Source: Pandoraea norimbergensis (lineage in GTDB: Bacteria; Pseudomonadota; Gammaproteobacteria; Burkholderiales; Burkholderiaceae). From it: a stretch of DNA of 64,000 bases. The first letter of the stretch is position 1. Each line of letters starts with the position of its first letter. The notes beneath the pieces are model-generated. The model was not told the origin of the DNA. It saw only the letters and a program-made list of their open reading frames with translations, and made no database searches. Shown in pieces: positions 27,800 to 37,134 of the stretch. The stretch lies in NCBI RefSeq assembly GCF_001465545.3, contig NZ_CP013480.3, forward strand, positions 3,410,001-3,474,000, given 5' to 3'. The position numbers and the translations under genes are program-made.

Positions 27800-27880
27800 C
27801 TCACCCTCCTCACCCTCCTCACCCTCCTCACCCTCCTCACCCTCCTCACCCTCCTCACCCTCTTCCCCCTCTTCACCCTC
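27800..27880. repeat. 9-bp tandem repeat array (CTCACCCTC)n
   Basis: Seven perfect units (27800-27862) followed by two degenerate units (TTCCCCCTC, TTCACCCTC). It is a direct tandem array without spacers, so not CRISPR. It sits between the tRNA-Leu unit and the AraC gene, where length changes could alter spacing. Confidence 0.95.
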
Positions 27881-27992
27881 CATCCCAGTCATAAGCATCC
27901 AACAAGAAAATAGTTGTGTGACGGGATGTGTGTGGGGAGGATGGTTGTTTTGCCTGAGGTGATGGGCGAGGCACGAGTGAGAGTTGGAAGCC

Positions 27993-29084
27993 ATGTCGCG
28001 AGAGCGGGTGACGAAGGACCAAGCGGAACACCAACTGGGATACCAAGCGAGCGATCCATCCGAGCAACCGGATCGGGTGGCGGATTGGTTATTGGCGGGG
28101 TTGGAGTTAAAGAGCACGTTATTCCATGTTGGGGAATATTGCGGGGCTTTTCAGGCGTCGACGGCGGGTCACCAACGCGCGAGTTTCCATGTGGTGTTGG
28201 ACGGCGGTTGTTACTTGCACGTAGGCGCAGAGAATGGTCAACCTGCGCGATCGATTCGATTGAGCAAGGGCGATGCGGTCTTCTTGCTTTCGGACCTGAG
28301 TCACTGCTTATCACCGGATGCGGCACCGCCTGCGGACTTATCCGCACGCGCGGGAAAAATGACCGCGTTAGCAGCAAAAGAACGCGAGCACACCACCACC
28401 ACCACCACCCCATCCGTCGCCTTAGCCTGCGGCTTCTTTGAATTTCGCACCGAGCTGGACGCCTTGGTTCTCGGCATGTTGCCGAACCCGATCATTGCGC
28501 GGCGCGACAGTGGCCGACATGACGGGCTCACGCAAATTTTCGCGTTAATCCAGACGGAAGCGCGCCGCCCGGGCGAGACGCCCTCCCCGTTACTCGCGCG
28601 GCTCACCGACTTGCTTTTCTACTATGCGTTGCGTGAAGCCGTGCATGCCGAGGACGTTGCGCCGGGCATGTGGCGTTTAATGCGGCGCGACGCCTTTGGC
28701 CGTCTTGCTGCGGCAATCATCGAGTCGCCCGGTGAGCGGTGGACCACAGACACGATGGCAGATTTCGTGCATATGTCGCGGGCGCGCTTTTGCAAGCAGT
28801 TCGCCGAGATCGGTGGTCAGCCGCCTGCGCAGTTCGTGACACTAGTGCGCATGAAAACGGCGGCCGCGCTGCTACGCTCGGGCGTGTCATTACCCGACAC
28901 TGCGGAACAGGTCGGCTATCAGTCCGAGTCTGCGTTCGCGCAGGCATTCAAGCGAGTCACAGGCATTCAACCGGGCGCGTGGCGTCGGCAGACGAGCGCC
29001 GACAACGCCACTGACGCGCGTTTGCCAGCCCCCTCCCCTGCGCCTTCCGCTGACGCAACCGTCACACATTACGCGTTACACTGA
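27993..29084 (+). CDS. AraC-family regulator with N-terminal cupin domain
   Basis: 363 residues. The cupin/AraC-binding domain covers about 30-215 (FHVVLDGGCYLHVG, IRLSKGDAVFLLSDLSHCL), interrupted by a threonine run at about 133-138. Two helix-turn-helices lie at about 250-345: WTTDTMADFVHMSRARFCKQ and SLPDTAEQVGYQSESAFAQA, ending FKRVTGIQPGAWRR. This AraC_binding_2-type layout is typical of regulators next to oxidoreductase operons. It reads toward the next operon, 210 bp away, and is its likely activator. Confidence 0.92.
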   Translation: MSRERVTKDQAEHQLGYQASDPSEQPDRVADWLLAGLELKSTLFHVGEYCGAFQASTAGHQRASFHVVLDGGCYLHVGAENGQPARSIRLSKGDAVFLLSDLSHCLSPDAAPPADLSARAGKMTALAAKEREHTTTTTTPSVALACGFFEFRTELDALVLGMLPNPIIARRDSGRHDGLTQIFALIQTEARRPGETPSPLLARLTDLLFYYALREAVHAEDVAPGMWRLMRRDAFGRLAAAIIESPGERWTTDTMADFVHMSRARFCKQFAEIGGQPPAQFVTLVRMKTAAALLRSGVSLPDTAEQVGYQSESAFAQAFKRVTGIQPGAWRRQTSADNATDARLPAPSPAPSADATVTHYALH

Positions 29085-29294
29085 CGCGCCCGCGTCGCCA
29101 TGCCCGCTCACGGGAGGGCATGGCAAATTCAGCAATACTTCCGACGCATCCAGCCAGGCCACAGCCCGCAACAAAGAAACGTCAGACGCCGCCGTCCGCC
29201 GGATGAGACGAATCCGCAGTATTTCCAGACGCGCGCGCATTGAGTGCTTGGCCGGGCCTCTGCACAATGGAGGCTCGACTTTGAGGAGCCCGAT

Positions 29295-29861
29295 ATGAGC
29301 CGACTGCCGTTGCATACCGTTGAGACCGCCCCGGAGGCGAGCCGTCCGTTTCTAGAGAAATCGTTGGCGGCGAATGGATTCCTGCCGAACTTGGTGGCGT
29401 CGCTTGCCAATGCACCGACGGCGCTCGAGACGTACCTGACCGTGGGCGCGATCAACGGCCGCGCGAGCCTGACGCTGGCCGAGCGCGAAGTGGTGCAGAT
29501 CACGGCGGCCGGCATTCATGGCTGCGGGTTCTGCGTGGCGGGCCATACGGCAGTGGCGCTCAAGAAGGCGCAACTTCCCGAAGCACTGGTCAATGAAATC
29601 CGCGATCAGCAGACGCTTTCCGATGCGAAACTCGATGCCGTTGCCGTGTTCACGCGCGCTGTCATCGCCACGCGCGGTGCGGTCTCCGACGCCGAGTTCT
29701 CGGCATTCAAATCCGCCGGGTTCGACGATGCAGCAGCCCTTGAAGTGGTGCTCGGCGTATCACTCGCGACGTTGTGCAACTTTGCCAACAATCTTTCGCA
29801 AAACGAACTGAATCCGCAACTGGCGGCATATCGCTGGGCGCCGAAGGGTCAGGCGGCATGA
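29295..29861 (+). CDS. Carboxymuconolactone decarboxylase-family (AhpD-like) protein
   Basis: 188 residues from the ATG at 29295 (GAGGAG upstream). The AhpD-like core is AEREVVQITAAGIHGCGFCV followed by AGHT, with the CxxC pair (CGFC) and a following histidine used in alkylhydroperoxidase-type redox. First gene of an apparent operon; its stop overlaps the next start by 4 bp. Likely a peroxidase-like partner of the flavoprotein that follows; direct evidence is lacking. Confidence 0.9.
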   Translation: MSRLPLHTVETAPEASRPFLEKSLAANGFLPNLVASLANAPTALETYLTVGAINGRASLTLAEREVVQITAAGIHGCGFCVAGHTAVALKKAQLPEALVNEIRDQQTLSDAKLDAVAVFTRAVIATRGAVSDAEFSAFKSAGFDDAAALEVVLGVSLATLCNFANNLSQNELNPQLAAYRWAPKGQAA

Positions 29862-31060
29862 GCACGAACGCCAGCGCATCCAGCGATGCAACTGCGGCAG
29901 TCGCAAAGACCACAGACGCGCCTTTCGGCTTGAGCGTGCGCGCGCCCGCGCTTGCCGCATGGCTGGACGCCCATGCGGAAGTGCTGGACACCGACGCCAC
30001 GCTCGGCGCGGATGTCGTGCCGCAACTGGCGCAGGCCGGGTTGTTGCGCGTTGGCGTGCCTATGGAACTGGGCGGGTCCGGCGGCACGATTGGCGACGCC
30101 ATCGACAGCGTTGCGGCGGTAGCGAGCCATTCCTTTGCGGCCGCGTTCGTACTGTGGGGCCAGCGCACGTTTATCGAATATCTGCTGCAAAGCCCGAATC
30201 GCGGTTTGCGCGAGCGTTTGCTGCCGTCGCTGCTCAGTGGCGAGCTTGCCGGGGCAACGGGGTTGTCGAATGCGATGAAGTATTTGTCAGCCATCGAGCC
30301 GTTGCAGATTCGCGCGACCGAGCGCGCCGGCAACGGCGGCACGCCCGCGTGGCAGGTAACGGGTGGCTTGCCGTGGATTACCAACTTGCGCAAACAGGGC
30401 TTCGTGGCAGCGGCCGCGGCCGATCATGACGCAGGCGGCCCGCCATCGATCTTCGCGGTTGCGCACGATGCCGAGGGGGTGACGCGCAGCGACGATCTCG
30501 ACCTGATCGGCTTGCGCGGCACGAACACGGCGGCCTTGCAAATGGCGGGCACACCGCTTGACGACAACGATCGCATTACCGACGACGCCCCCGCATGGCT
30601 GGTGCGTGTGCGGCCCGCGTTCCTGGGCTTGCAATGCGGTATGTCGCTCGGTCTTGCGCGCCGTAGTCTTGCGGCAACGAATGACGGCGGCCCGGGCGCA
30701 CGCGCTGCCGTGGCCGATGAAGTCGGCGCCCTTGCCGACCAGATCGAGGCGCTTGCCACGCGCCTGAAGTCCGGCGTCGCGCAAGGCGAGTTCGTCACGA
30801 CGCCCGCCAAACTGTTCGAGTTGCGCATTGCGCTGGCAGGCGTGGTTCACGACGCCGCAACGCTTGAAGTGCAAACGGGCGGTGGACGAGGCTACCTGCG
30901 CGGATTGTCGGGCGTTGCGCGACGTCAGCGCGAGGCGGCGTTCGTGCCGATCGTGACCCCGAGTCTCGTGCAGTTGAAGAATCAGTTGGCGGCGCAGCGA
31001 GCGAAGTCATCTCTCCCCGCTGACACTGCCGCAAAACCCCGGACCGGAACGGCCTCATGA
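29858..31060 (+). CDS. Acyl-CoA-dehydrogenase-like flavoprotein
   Basis: 400 residues from the ATG at 29858 (ATGA overlap with the preceding stop). The N-terminal helical domain (GADVVPQLAQAGLLRVGVPM, ELGGSGGTIGDAIDSVAAVA), the beta domain (GATGLSNAMKYL, WQVTGGLPWITNLRK) and the C-terminal helices are those of the acyl-CoA dehydrogenase fold. No catalytic glutamate motif is clear. Together with the sulfonate-type transporter it resembles SfnB/DszC-like flavoproteins used in sulfur scavenging. That role is inference. It overlaps the next gene by 4 bp. Confidence 0.85.
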   Translation: MSTNASASSDATAAVAKTTDAPFGLSVRAPALAAWLDAHAEVLDTDATLGADVVPQLAQAGLLRVGVPMELGGSGGTIGDAIDSVAAVASHSFAAAFVLWGQRTFIEYLLQSPNRGLRERLLPSLLSGELAGATGLSNAMKYLSAIEPLQIRATERAGNGGTPAWQVTGGLPWITNLRKQGFVAAAAADHDAGGPPSIFAVAHDAEGVTRSDDLDLIGLRGTNTAALQMAGTPLDDNDRITDDAPAWLVRVRPAFLGLQCGMSLGLARRSLAATNDGGPGARAAVADEVGALADQIEALATRLKSGVAQGEFVTTPAKLFELRIALAGVVHDAATLEVQTGGGRGYLRGLSGVARRQREAAFVPIVTPSLVQLKNQLAAQRAKSSLPADTAAKPRTGTAS

Positions 31061-32022
31061 CGCACCCCACGGCGACGCAACGCACGCATGCCGACACGCT
31101 GACCACCCCGGCGCGCGACGATGACTCGCGCGCTGCCGAGGCATCAAAAACTACATCGGCGACGCCGAGCGTGCACGCCAAGCCGTTCCTCATGCTGCGC
31201 GGCATCGGGCTGGCCTACGGGCCGCGAGAAATTCTGCGGGGCGTCGATCTGAGCGTCGCGCCCGGAGAACTCGTTTCCGTGTTGGGCCCGAGCGGCTCCG
31301 GCAAATCGACCCTGCTGCGCATTGCGGCCGGGTTGCTGCCGCCGAGCGCCGGCACCGTCGATATCGATGGTGCGCCGTCGAGCGGTCCGCGTCCCGACGT
31401 CGCACTTGCGTTTCAAGACCCCTGCCTGCTGCCGTGGCTCTCGGTCGAACACAACGTGGCTTTCGGCCTCACGTTCACGCGCCAGCCCAAGCTCTCGCGC
31501 GATACGCGCCGCGAGCGCATCGATGCGGCACTCACCGAAGTCGGGCTTGCCCACGCGCATCATCTGCACCCGCGCCAGCTATCGGGCGGTATGGCGCAGC
31601 GTGTTGCGTTGGCGCGATGCCTCGCACGGCAACCGCGCGCGTTGTTGCTCGATGAGCCGTTTGGTGCACTCGATGAAGTCACACGTGCCGACATGCAGCG
31701 CCTGCTCGTCACCGTCGTGCGCGATACCGGCGCGGCGACCGTGCTGGTGACGCACGATATCGACGAGGCGCTGCTCGTCTCCGACCGCATCGTGCTGCTC
31801 GGCAATCAGGGGCGCACGTTGGCGCAATGGCACGTCGACATTCCCGCGCCGCGCGAGACGCAGGTGGAAGCACTGGGTGCGTTGCGCATTGAAATCCTGC
31901 AAGCGCTGCAACGCGCGATGTCGCGCGAAGCAACGAGTGCCGCAAACGTAACAACCGAATCGAACCTGTCCGGCGTCGCGAACTCGCGGGACGTATCGAA
32001 CGCCACACCGAATTCGCTGTAG
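31057..32022 (+). CDS. ABC transporter ATP-binding protein (nitrate/sulfonate/taurine type)
   Basis: 321 residues. Walker A GPSGSGKSTLLRI (about 78), Q-loop FQDPCLLPWLSV, signature QLSGGMAQRVALARCLA, Walker B LLLDEPFGALDEVTR, H-loop THDIDEAL. The DPCLLPW Q-loop marks the SsuB/TauB group. It has a 40-residue polar N-terminal extension before the domain. Energises import with the permease and binding protein that follow. Overlaps the flavoprotein gene by 4 bp. Confidence 0.93.
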   Translation: MTHPTATQRTHADTLTTPARDDDSRAAEASKTTSATPSVHAKPFLMLRGIGLAYGPREILRGVDLSVAPGELVSVLGPSGSGKSTLLRIAAGLLPPSAGTVDIDGAPSSGPRPDVALAFQDPCLLPWLSVEHNVAFGLTFTRQPKLSRDTRRERIDAALTEVGLAHAHHLHPRQLSGGMAQRVALARCLARQPRALLLDEPFGALDEVTRADMQRLLVTVVRDTGAATVLVTHDIDEALLVSDRIVLLGNQGRTLAQWHVDIPAPRETQVEALGALRIEILQALQRAMSREATSAANVTTESNLSGVANSRDVSNATPNSL

Positions 32023-32064
32023 ATAATTCACCACACCGACCATACCTACGGGGATCTCTTATCC

Positions 32065-33249
32065 ATGTGCCAAATTTCCCGCCGTGAATGGCTCAAGCTT
32101 GCTTCGATGATGACGGTGGCCGGCGCTGCGCCGCTGCTGGCCTCGGCCGCCGCGCGTGCGGCCGTTGAGCCCGACGCGCCGTTGCGCATCGGCTATCTGC
32201 CGATCACCGACGCCACGCCATTGCTCGTCGCGCACAACAACGGGTACTTCGAGCAGGCCGGCATCAAAGCGGAAAAGCCCACCCTGCTGCGTAGCTGGGC
32301 ACAGTTGATCGAGGCATTCCTGTCGGGTCAGGTCAACGTCGTTCACCTGCTCTCGCCCATGACGGTCTGGGCACGTTACGGCAGTCAGGCGCAGGCCAAG
32401 GTCGTCGCGTGGAACCACGTCAACGGCAGTGCGATTACCGTGACGAACGACATCAACAAAGTGAGCGATCTCGGTGGCAAGACCGTTGCCGTGCCGTTCT
32501 GGTATTCGATTCACAACGTGGTGCTGCAAGGGCTGCTCGCCGCCAACGGTTTGACGCCGGTACTCAAAAAGTCGGGCGCACCGGCTGCCAACGAAGTGAA
32601 CCTGATCGTGATGGCCCCGTCGGATATGCCGCCGGCACTCGCCGCCAAGCAGATCGCGGGTTATATCGTGGCGGAACCGTTCAACGCCGCGGCCGAGAAC
32701 CTCAAGGTTGGCAAGGTATTGCGCTTTACCGGCGACGTGTGGAAGAACCATGCCTGCTGCGTGGTCACGATGCACGAGCGCGATCTGAGCGCACGCCCCG
32801 AGTGGACGCAGAAGGTCGTCGACGCAATCGTGAAGGCGCAGGCATGGACGCGTACGCATCCGGAAGACGCCGCCCGCCTGCTCTCGAAGGAGGGCGAGAA
32901 TCGCTATACGCCGCATCCGTTCCAGGTGTTGCAACGCGTGCTGGCCCCGTCGGCGGCGGAAGAAGGCCGCTATCTGGCGGACAAGGCGATCGTGCATGCC
33001 GATTGGCACGAAAAGCGTATCGACTTCCAACCGTATCCGTATCCCAGCTACACCGAAGCCCTCGTGCGTCATATGCAGAAGACGCAGGTGGAGGGCAATG
33101 CGCAGTTCCTCGCCAAGCTCGATCCGGCGTTCGTTGCGCGCGATCTGGTCGACGACCGTTTCGTGAAGAAGAGTATTGCGGCCGCGGGCGGCATGAAGGC
33201 CTTCGGGTTGCCGGAAGGCTTCACGCGTCAGGAGGTCATCGTTGTCTGA
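32065..33249 (+). CDS. ABC transporter substrate-binding protein with Tat-type signal
   Basis: 394 residues. Signal region MCQISRREWLKLASMMTVAG has the twin-arginine SRREWLK motif and an AxA-like end near residue 33. The mature protein is SsuA/NMT1-like: LRIGYLPITDATPLLVAHNN, YFEQAGIKAE, and the VVAWNHVNGSAITV stretch. It captures the substrate in the periplasm for the neighbouring transporter, probably a sulfonate or other small organosulfur compound. The ligand is not shown by sequence. Confidence 0.9.
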   Translation: MCQISRREWLKLASMMTVAGAAPLLASAAARAAVEPDAPLRIGYLPITDATPLLVAHNNGYFEQAGIKAEKPTLLRSWAQLIEAFLSGQVNVVHLLSPMTVWARYGSQAQAKVVAWNHVNGSAITVTNDINKVSDLGGKTVAVPFWYSIHNVVLQGLLAANGLTPVLKKSGAPAANEVNLIVMAPSDMPPALAAKQIAGYIVAEPFNAAAENLKVGKVLRFTGDVWKNHACCVVTMHERDLSARPEWTQKVVDAIVKAQAWTRTHPEDAARLLSKEGENRYTPHPFQVLQRVLAPSAAEEGRYLADKAIVHADWHEKRIDFQPYPYPSYTEALVRHMQKTQVEGNAQFLAKLDPAFVARDLVDDRFVKKSIAAAGGMKAFGLPEGFTRQEVIVV

Positions 33250-34138
33250 GTTGGCGTCCGCAAAGGCAAGCACTGCACCCGCCGCGTCGAACGGCCGGGC
33301 GACAGTTGCCGAAAATCCGCTGAGCGCCATGAACGCCGCAGGTGCCGCAGGTTCTGCAACCAATGCGAGCGCAGTCTCCGCCGGCCGCCGCGCATGGCTC
33401 GGGTTGGCGGGACTGGCCGGCATCATCGCGATCTGGTGGCTGGGCATTGCGCTGCTGACCACACCGGGCTCACTGGCGGCGCAGTTCTCGCCCGCGGCAG
33501 CACTGAGCGCACTGCCCGACCTGTTTCGCGACGAGCAACTCGGCCTGCATATTCTCGCGAGCTTGCGACGCATCGGCGTCGGGCTTGCATGGGCGCTGGT
33601 GCTGGGCGTGCCGCTCGGCTTTCTGATCGGTCGTGTGCGCTGGCTCGACGCGACGCTCACACCATCGCTGCAATTCCTTCGGATGGTGTCGCCACTGTCG
33701 TGGATGCCGATCGCCGTGATGTCGCTCGGCGTTGGCGACCCGGCCGTGTACTTTCTGCTCGCGTTTGCCGCATTGTGGCCGCTGGTGATGAGCACCGCCG
33801 CAGGCGTGACGCAAATCGACCGGCGCTGGGTGCAGTTGGGCGAGAGCCTGGCGGCCACCCGCTGGGAGATGCTCTGGCACGTCTACGTTCCCGGCATCGC
33901 CGCGCATGTGCTGACGGGCGTACGTCTGGCCATCGGCATTCTGTGGATCGTGCTGGTCCCGGCAGAAATGCTGGGCGTGAACGCCGGACTGGGCTACCTG
34001 ATTCTCGACACCCGCGACCGGTTGGCCTATTCGGAACTGACGGCGGTCATTCTCGTCATCGGCGTGCTCGGCTTCGGCCTCGATTGGGCAGCGCGCTTCA
34101 TCTATCGCCGCTTTAGCGGAACGATGACCGACGAGTGA
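33242..34138 (+). CDS. ABC transporter permease (SsuC/TauC type)
   Basis: 298 residues from a TTG at 33242, supported by an ideal AGGAGG about seven bases upstream; it overlaps the binding-protein stop by 8 bp. About six transmembrane helices from residue 45 on. The EAA-type loop is GESLAATRWEMLWHVYVPGI (about 200-220), which contacts the ATPase. Last gene of the CMD-flavoprotein-ABC operon. Confidence 0.92.
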   Translation: MSELASAKASTAPAASNGRATVAENPLSAMNAAGAAGSATNASAVSAGRRAWLGLAGLAGIIAIWWLGIALLTTPGSLAAQFSPAAALSALPDLFRDEQLGLHILASLRRIGVGLAWALVLGVPLGFLIGRVRWLDATLTPSLQFLRMVSPLSWMPIAVMSLGVGDPAVYFLLAFAALWPLVMSTAAGVTQIDRRWVQLGESLAATRWEMLWHVYVPGIAAHVLTGVRLAIGILWIVLVPAEMLGVNAGLGYLILDTRDRLAYSELTAVILVIGVLGFGLDWAARFIYRRFSGTMTDE

Positions 34139-34155
34139 GCGGTACCGCCGTGCGT

Positions 34156-34180
34156 TCAGGCCGCTACAATAGCGGCCTGA
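34156..34180 (+). other. Stem-loop just ahead of rsuA
   Basis: Ten-base stem TCAGGCCGCT / AGCGGCCTGA with loop ACAAT, ending four bases before the rsuA ATG. It can be read as a terminator-like end of the ABC operon (no T-run) and it contains TACAAT, a usable -10 box for rsuA. Confidence 0.45.
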
Positions 34181-34184
34181 ATTC

Positions 34185-34931
34185 ATGACGCCCGACGGAG
34201 AACGGATCATCGAGCTAGAACGTATTTTGCAATCGCAGGGCTTCGGCAGTCGCAAGATGTGCCGCAAGCTGGTCGCCACCGGCGCCTTCGCCATCGACGG
34301 CGTGGTGCACGACAACCCGCGCGAGTCGATCGATCCGCACGGCCTGCACTTCACACTGGACGGCGAACCGTGGGAGTACCGCGAGCACGTCTATGTGCTG
34401 CTCAACAAGCCCGCCGGCTTCGAGTGCTCCACCAGCCCCACACACCACGAAGGCGTGCATTCGCTGCTGCCGCTGCCGTTGGCCGTGCGTGGCGTGCAAC
34501 CTGCCGGACGTCTCGATCAGGACACCACCGGCATGTTGCTGCTCTCCGACGATGGCCCGTTTCTGCACGCCATGATGTCGCCGCGCCGTCACGTCCCCAA
34601 GCGCTACATCGCGACCACCAAGCACCCGGTGACGGACGAGATGCTGCAAGCGTTGCGTGATGGGGTGCTGTTGCGCGATGAGACAGAGCTGTTGGCAGCC
34701 ACCGACGTGATGAGCCCCTCGTCACACGAGATCGCGCTCACGATCACGCAAGGCAAATACCATCAGGTCAAGCGGATGGTCGCCGCAGCGGGCAATCGGG
34801 TGGAAGGTCTGGTCAGAACCGCCATCGGTGGTCTTCCGATGGGGATACTCGCTGAAGGGGAATGGCGCTATCTCAACCCCGACGAACTGCTGTCACTACC
34901 GTACGAAATTCCAGCAACCGGTCAGCGGTAA
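34185..34931 (+). CDS. rsuA: 16S rRNA pseudouridine(516) synthase
   Basis: 248 residues. N-terminal S4 RNA-binding domain (ELERILQSQGFGSRKMCRKL, about 12-65), then the RsuA catalytic domain with the family aspartate in PAGRLDQDTTGMLLLSDDG and C-terminal ALTITQGKYHQVKRMVAAAG. It converts U516 of 16S rRNA during small-subunit assembly. Probably transcribed from its own promoter. Confidence 0.93.
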   Translation: MTPDGERIIELERILQSQGFGSRKMCRKLVATGAFAIDGVVHDNPRESIDPHGLHFTLDGEPWEYREHVYVLLNKPAGFECSTSPTHHEGVHSLLPLPLAVRGVQPAGRLDQDTTGMLLLSDDGPFLHAMMSPRRHVPKRYIATTKHPVTDEMLQALRDGVLLRDETELLAATDVMSPSSHEIALTITQGKYHQVKRMVAAAGNRVEGLVRTAIGGLPMGILAEGEWRYLNPDELLSLPYEIPATGQR

Positions 34932-35110
34932 CGCCAGAATCGACGTCATCGACAGAAATGCCGGAAATGCCAAAAACAGCAGTGACAACACTAACGACGG
35001 CTAAAACGGCAATGACGCAGATGATGCCGATGACGCGGATGACACGGATGACGGCAACGAGAACGCCGCGAATTCAGCCGCGGCGTTAGCCAGCAAGTCT
35101 GCCGCCCGGC
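34932..35110. other. Low-complexity convergent spacer
   Basis: 179 bp between convergent rsuA and rlmJ, largely degenerate GATGACG/ATGACNN units (about 35000-35065). No gene supported and no clean terminator hairpin seen. Confidence 0.5.
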
Positions 35111-36172
35111 TTACCGCCCGCCGCGTCGCGGACCGGGGGTTCGGGCACCCGGACGCCCAGGCACCGAAGTGCCGGTCGTCCCGGTCGTCCCGCTCGTCGA
35201 GGATGTGCCGGGTGTGCCCGGCTTGGCAGACGTTGCGCCAGTCGACGCGCCACGCCCGCCTGCCGACGGCCGCGATGCGCCACCGCGAGGCAGCAGCACC
35301 TTATGGCTGTCGTCCTCCAGCAGGTACTGCGCGCCCTTGTCCTGTCCCAGCGCCTTGACCAGATACGGCATGGTCGTCTTCAGCGTTTCATACAGCTGGA
35401 ACGGCGGGTTCACGATGAACATGCCGCTGCCGTGCAGCCCCATGCCGCCCGGCACCGGGGAGCTCACGGTCAATGCCACGTGCACCCAGTTCTTGATCGG
35501 CTGATCTTTGATCGTCAGGCGCTTCATGCGCTCCGGCAGTTGCGCGGCCTCACGGCGCTGCACCAGCGGATACCACACGGCGTACATACCGGTCGGAAAG
35601 CGATCGAGCCCTTCCTGCACCGCTTGCGTCGTGCGCGTGTAATCGCGCTTGTCTTCATACGACGGATCGATCAGCGTGAAACCGCGGCGCGGGGCCGGCG
35701 GCAGAATCGTCTTGAGGCCCGAAAAACCATCGGCGCCGAAGATCATCGTGCGACGGGCCACTTCACGGCCTTGTGCCTCGAAATTCTCGCGCAGAACTTC
35801 CTGCTCCGTCGGGTGCGCCTCGAACAAACGCAGGCGATCGCGATCGCCCAGCAGTTGCAGCGCGAAATACGGCGAGCCCGGGTAGTAGCGCAACTGGCCG
35901 TCCGGGTTGAACTCACGCACCAATGCCACGTAGTCTGCCAGTGCAGGCGGCAGGTCGTTTCGCTCCCACAGTCGGCCGATACCGGTGTGATACTCGCCCG
36001 TCTTGTCGGCCCACTTACCGTCAAGCGCATAGCCACCCGCGCCAGCGTGCGTGTCGATATACCAGAACGCCGTGTCTTTCTGGCGCATGTAATCGATGCA
36101 TTCGACGGCGATGAAGTGTTTCAGTACGTCGGCGTGGTTGCCGGCGTGGAAGGCATGGCGGTAGCTGAACAT
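35111..36172 (-). CDS. rlmJ: 23S rRNA (adenine-2030-N6)-methyltransferase RlmJ
   Basis: 353 residues, about 70 longer than E. coli RlmJ. The core matches: MFSYRHAFHAGNHADVLKHF, YIDTHAGAGGYAL, the YPGSP stretch, and the catalytic motif LIDPSYEDK (DPPY in most members, here DPSY). The extra C-terminal tail from about residue 290 is glycine/threonine/serine/proline low-complexity with TGTTG-like repeats, and is probably disordered. Methylates A2030 of 23S rRNA. Confidence 0.93.
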   Translation of the reverse strand: MFSYRHAFHAGNHADVLKHFIAVECIDYMRQKDTAFWYIDTHAGAGGYALDGKWADKTGEYHTGIGRLWERNDLPPALADYVALVREFNPDGQLRYYPGSPYFALQLLGDRDRLRLFEAHPTEQEVLRENFEAQGREVARRTMIFGADGFSGLKTILPPAPRRGFTLIDPSYEDKRDYTRTTQAVQEGLDRFPTGMYAVWYPLVQRREAAQLPERMKRLTIKDQPIKNWVHVALTVSSPVPGGMGLHGSGMFIVNPPFQLYETLKTTMPYLVKALGQDKGAQYLLEDDSHKVLLPRGGASRPSAGGRGASTGATSAKPGTPGTSSTSGTTGTTGTSVPGRPGARTPGPRRGGR

Positions 36173-36277
36173 TAGGCAGTTCCTGATTCGTCAGGCGCGA
36201 TTGTAGCCGACGCGGCGCCCCAGCGCCCTCTCCGCACCCTCAGCGCCGTCAATCGCCTCGCACGAAAACCCCTCAAA

Positions 36278-36309
36278 CACTTCGCGAACACTTCGCGAAC
36301 ACTTCGAAA
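36278..36309. repeat. Short direct repeats (ACACTTCGCGA)
   Basis: Three head-to-tail near-copies of the unit ACACTTCG(CGA) in the 169-bp gap between rlmJ and tag. No gene is seen in that gap. Confidence 0.6.
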
Positions 36310-36341
36310 ATACCGCGCAGACACCCTTCAGCGCCCCCTGC

Positions 36342-36941
36342 TCAGGCGCGCTTTGCCGACTTCGACGCCCCCTTCGCCAACGCCTTGACGGCCTTGTGAC
36401 GCGGGCATGCCACCAAATGGTCGTTGATCATGCCGGCTGCCTGCATGAACGAGTAGCAGATGGTCGAGCCGACGAAGGTGAAACCCGCCTTCTTGAGCGC
36501 CTTGCTCATCGCGTCGGACACTGCCGTGCTCGCGGGCACTTCGCCAAGCGTCTCCCAACGATTCTGCAACGGCTCGCCGCCGACGAACTGCCAGACGAAA
36601 TCGGAGAATCGGGTACCGGCAGCCTCCATGGCCAAATAAGCCCGCGCACCCTTGATCACGCCGTTCACCTTCAGGCGGTTGCGTACGATGCCCGCATCGG
36701 CCATCAGCCGCGCTTCGTCCTGCGGACCGTAGGCGGCAATGCGCACCGGATCGAAGCCGTCGAATGCCTTGCGATAGTTGTCGCGCTTCTTGAGAATCGT
36801 CGACCACGACAACCCCGCCTGCGCCCCTTCAAGCATCAACAGCTCGAACAACGCACGCGAGTCGCGCAGCGGCACGCCCCACTCCTCATCGTGATACTGA
36901 CGGTACTGCTCGAAGCCCTCGCTCCACGGACATCGTTCCAT
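36342..36941 (-). CDS. tag: DNA-3-methyladenine glycosylase I
   Basis: 199 residues. N terminus MERCPWSEGFEQYRQYHDEE with the Tag zinc cysteine and the YHDEEWG motif. FELLMLEGAQAGLSWSTILK and FVGSTICYSFMQAAGMINDH hold the remaining conserved pocket and zinc histidine residues. It removes 3-methyladenine from alkylated DNA. Apparently monocistronic; 193 bp without a gene separate it from the next operon's end. Confidence 0.95.
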   Translation of the reverse strand: MERCPWSEGFEQYRQYHDEEWGVPLRDSRALFELLMLEGAQAGLSWSTILKKRDNYRKAFDGFDPVRIAAYGPQDEARLMADAGIVRNRLKVNGVIKGARAYLAMEAAGTRFSDFVWQFVGGEPLQNRWETLGEVPASTAVSDAMSKALKKAGFTFVGSTICYSFMQAAGMINDHLVACPRHKAVKALAKGASKSAKRA

Positions 36942-37134
36942 TGGCCCCTCGATCGTTGCGCCCTGAGCGCTTTCGCGCCGCAGACAAAGTCATTGAATTG
37001 ACGCAAGTGTGCCAGCATTTACCGGGAAAGCACACGCCACGCATCGCGTAGCGGGTCGCTTTCGGCACTGTGGCATCGATGGCCCGGAATTTTCCGGGTG
37101 CCCTCTCGGAATCGGCTCCTTGGGGCACCCCGAC

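Noticed and set aside
27800..27880. CRISPR array
   Set aside because: Units are 9 bp with no spacers; a simple tandem repeat.
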